This document shows, piece by piece, positions 4,911-5,687 of a DNA stretch of 5,687 bases. The stretch's first letter is position 1. Every line of letters starts with the position of its first letter. Source of the stretch: Sedimentisphaerales bacterium (lineage in GTDB: Bacteria; Planctomycetota; Phycisphaerae; Sedimentisphaerales; Anaerobacaceae). The position numbers and the translations under genes are program-made. The DNA is taken from contig DAOVMB010000196.1 of NCBI GenBank assembly GCA_030630905.1, forward strand, positions 1 through 5,687. Reading direction: 5' to 3'. The notes under the pieces are model-generated. The model was not told the origin of the DNA. It searched no databases and saw only the letters and a program-made list of their open reading frames with translations.

Positions 4911-5687
4911 ATGTTTACAGGGGCAATGGTGGCGCTTGTTACACCTTTTCAAGATGGTGAGATAGATTTTGAAACTCTCGATGAGTTGATCGAATTCCAA
5001 TTAGAAGGCGGCATAGATGGTATAGTGCCGGTTGGGACGACTGGTGAATCGCCGACCTTAAGTTACGAAGAGCATAAAAAGGTCATCGAAAGAGTGGTTA
5101 AGGTCGTGGGCGGACAAGTCCCCGTAATCGCAGGCGCCGGCGCAAACAGCACTGCCGAGGCGATTGAGCTTACTGCATTTGCAAAAAAAGTGGGGGCCGA
5201 TGCGACTTTGCAGGTCGGGCCATATTACAATAAGCCTATGCAGGAAGGCTTTTATGAACATTTTAAAGCGATAGCTGAAAATGTTGATTTGCCGGTCGTG
5301 TTATACAATATACCGGGCCGTTGCGGAGCCGGCATGACGCCTGAGACAATTGCGCGGTTAGCTGAACTCGAAAACATCGTTGCGATCAAAGAAGCGTCAG
5401 GCAGTCTGGATCAGGCCAGCGAAATTGCTACCCGATGCGATATAATCATTATCTCCGGCGATGATTCCCTTACGCTGCCGTTAGCCTCGGTTGGCGGCAA
5501 GGGCGTGATCAGCGTAGTGGCGAACATTGTGCCGGCCGATGTCAAAGCGATGACCGATTTGATCCTGGAAGGGGATTTTGTCTCAGCCCTCAAATGGCAT
5601 ACAAAGCTGTTTGCACTGAGCAAGGGGATGCTTACTTTGGCTACGAATCCCATACCAATCAAGGCTGCAATGGCGATGCTGAATATG
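4911..5687 (+). CDS. dapA: 4-hydroxy-tetrahydrodipicolinate synthase, partial (C-terminus beyond right edge)
   Basis: Cytoplasmic class I aldolase that condenses pyruvate with L-aspartate semialdehyde, the first step toward diaminopimelate and lysine. 259 codons are present out of the roughly 290 usual for the family, with no stop before the edge, so only the last helices are missing. Seen: VALVTPF (7-13), VGTTGE (41-46), QVGPYYNKP (101-109), LYNIPGR (131-137), VAIKEASG (157-164), ISGDD (181-185), NPIPIKAAM (246-254). Schiff-base lysine K160 and T43, T44, Y106, Y132 and R137 match E. coli K161, T44, T45, Y107, Y133 and R138 at an offset of one. These residues, including the Arg that contacts the semialdehyde carboxylate, favour DapA over other members of the family such as N-acetylneuraminate lyase. 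Met in place of the frequent Thr after NKP is a minor variation. It is the second gene after pdxJ. Confidence 0.94.
   Translation, partial: MFTGAMVALVTPFQDGEIDFETLDELIEFQLEGGIDGIVPVGTTGESPTLSYEEHKKVIERVVKVVGGQVPVIAGAGANSTAEAIELTAFAKKVGADATLQVGPYYNKPMQEGFYEHFKAIAENVDLPVVLYNIPGRCGAGMTPETIARLAELENIVAIKEASGSLDQASEIATRCDIIIISGDDSLTLPLASVGGKGVISVVANIVPADVKAMTDLILEGDFVSALKWHTKLFALSKGMLTLATNPIPIKAAMAMLNM

Overview
The window looks like a chromosomal housekeeping segment from a member of the Planctomycetota, probably a Phycisphaerae/Sedimentisphaerales-type bacterium. This is an inference. It rests mainly on the leftmost gene, whose secreted protein has the wording typical of large planctomycete surface proteins (a jelly-roll module opening with LVNGGYEDGV, then a fibronectin-like stretch with SHDVYFGDNFDDVN). 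The mix of strong and weak Shine-Dalgarno sites fits but does not prove it. No tRNA, rRNA, CRISPR array, transposase or phage gene is visible.

Layout. Minus strand, positions 1-768: the N-terminal 256 codons of a secreted carbohydrate-binding-like protein that runs off the left edge. Positions 769-1210 hold no conventional gene but carry two promoter-like sequences, several hairpins and an odd 7-codon ORF with an ideal ribosome site, all pointing toward the secreted-protein gene. Minus strand 1211-3793 reads pgsA (phosphatidylglycerophosphate synthase), ribBA (fused riboflavin-precursor enzyme), then a small probable lipoprotein of unknown function. Positions 3794-4153 are a divergent intergenic region containing a dispersed palindromic repeat of the widespread 'VIPAEAGIQ' type, followed by a clear extended -10 promoter. 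Plus strand 4154 onward is pdxJ (pyridoxine phosphate synthase) followed 25 bases later by dapA (dihydrodipicolinate synthase), cut by the right edge.

How the genes fit together. The central genes are unlinked core metabolism: phospholipid head-group synthesis, riboflavin, vitamin B6 and lysine/diaminopimelate. pdxJ-dapA is a likely two-gene transcription unit. pgsA-ribBA-lipoprotein share a strand with 102- and 63-base gaps, so they may be cotranscribed, although ribBA has its own candidate -10 box. All four enzymes keep every catalytic residue that can be checked by alignment to the E. coli numbering.

I see no undescribed multi-gene system. The parts most worth a second look are in the 769-1210 gap: a near-consensus promoter followed by a heptamer present in three mutually exclusive pairing copies, and a strong ribosome site leading into MYRKGFT-stop, which resembles a broken prepilin leader.
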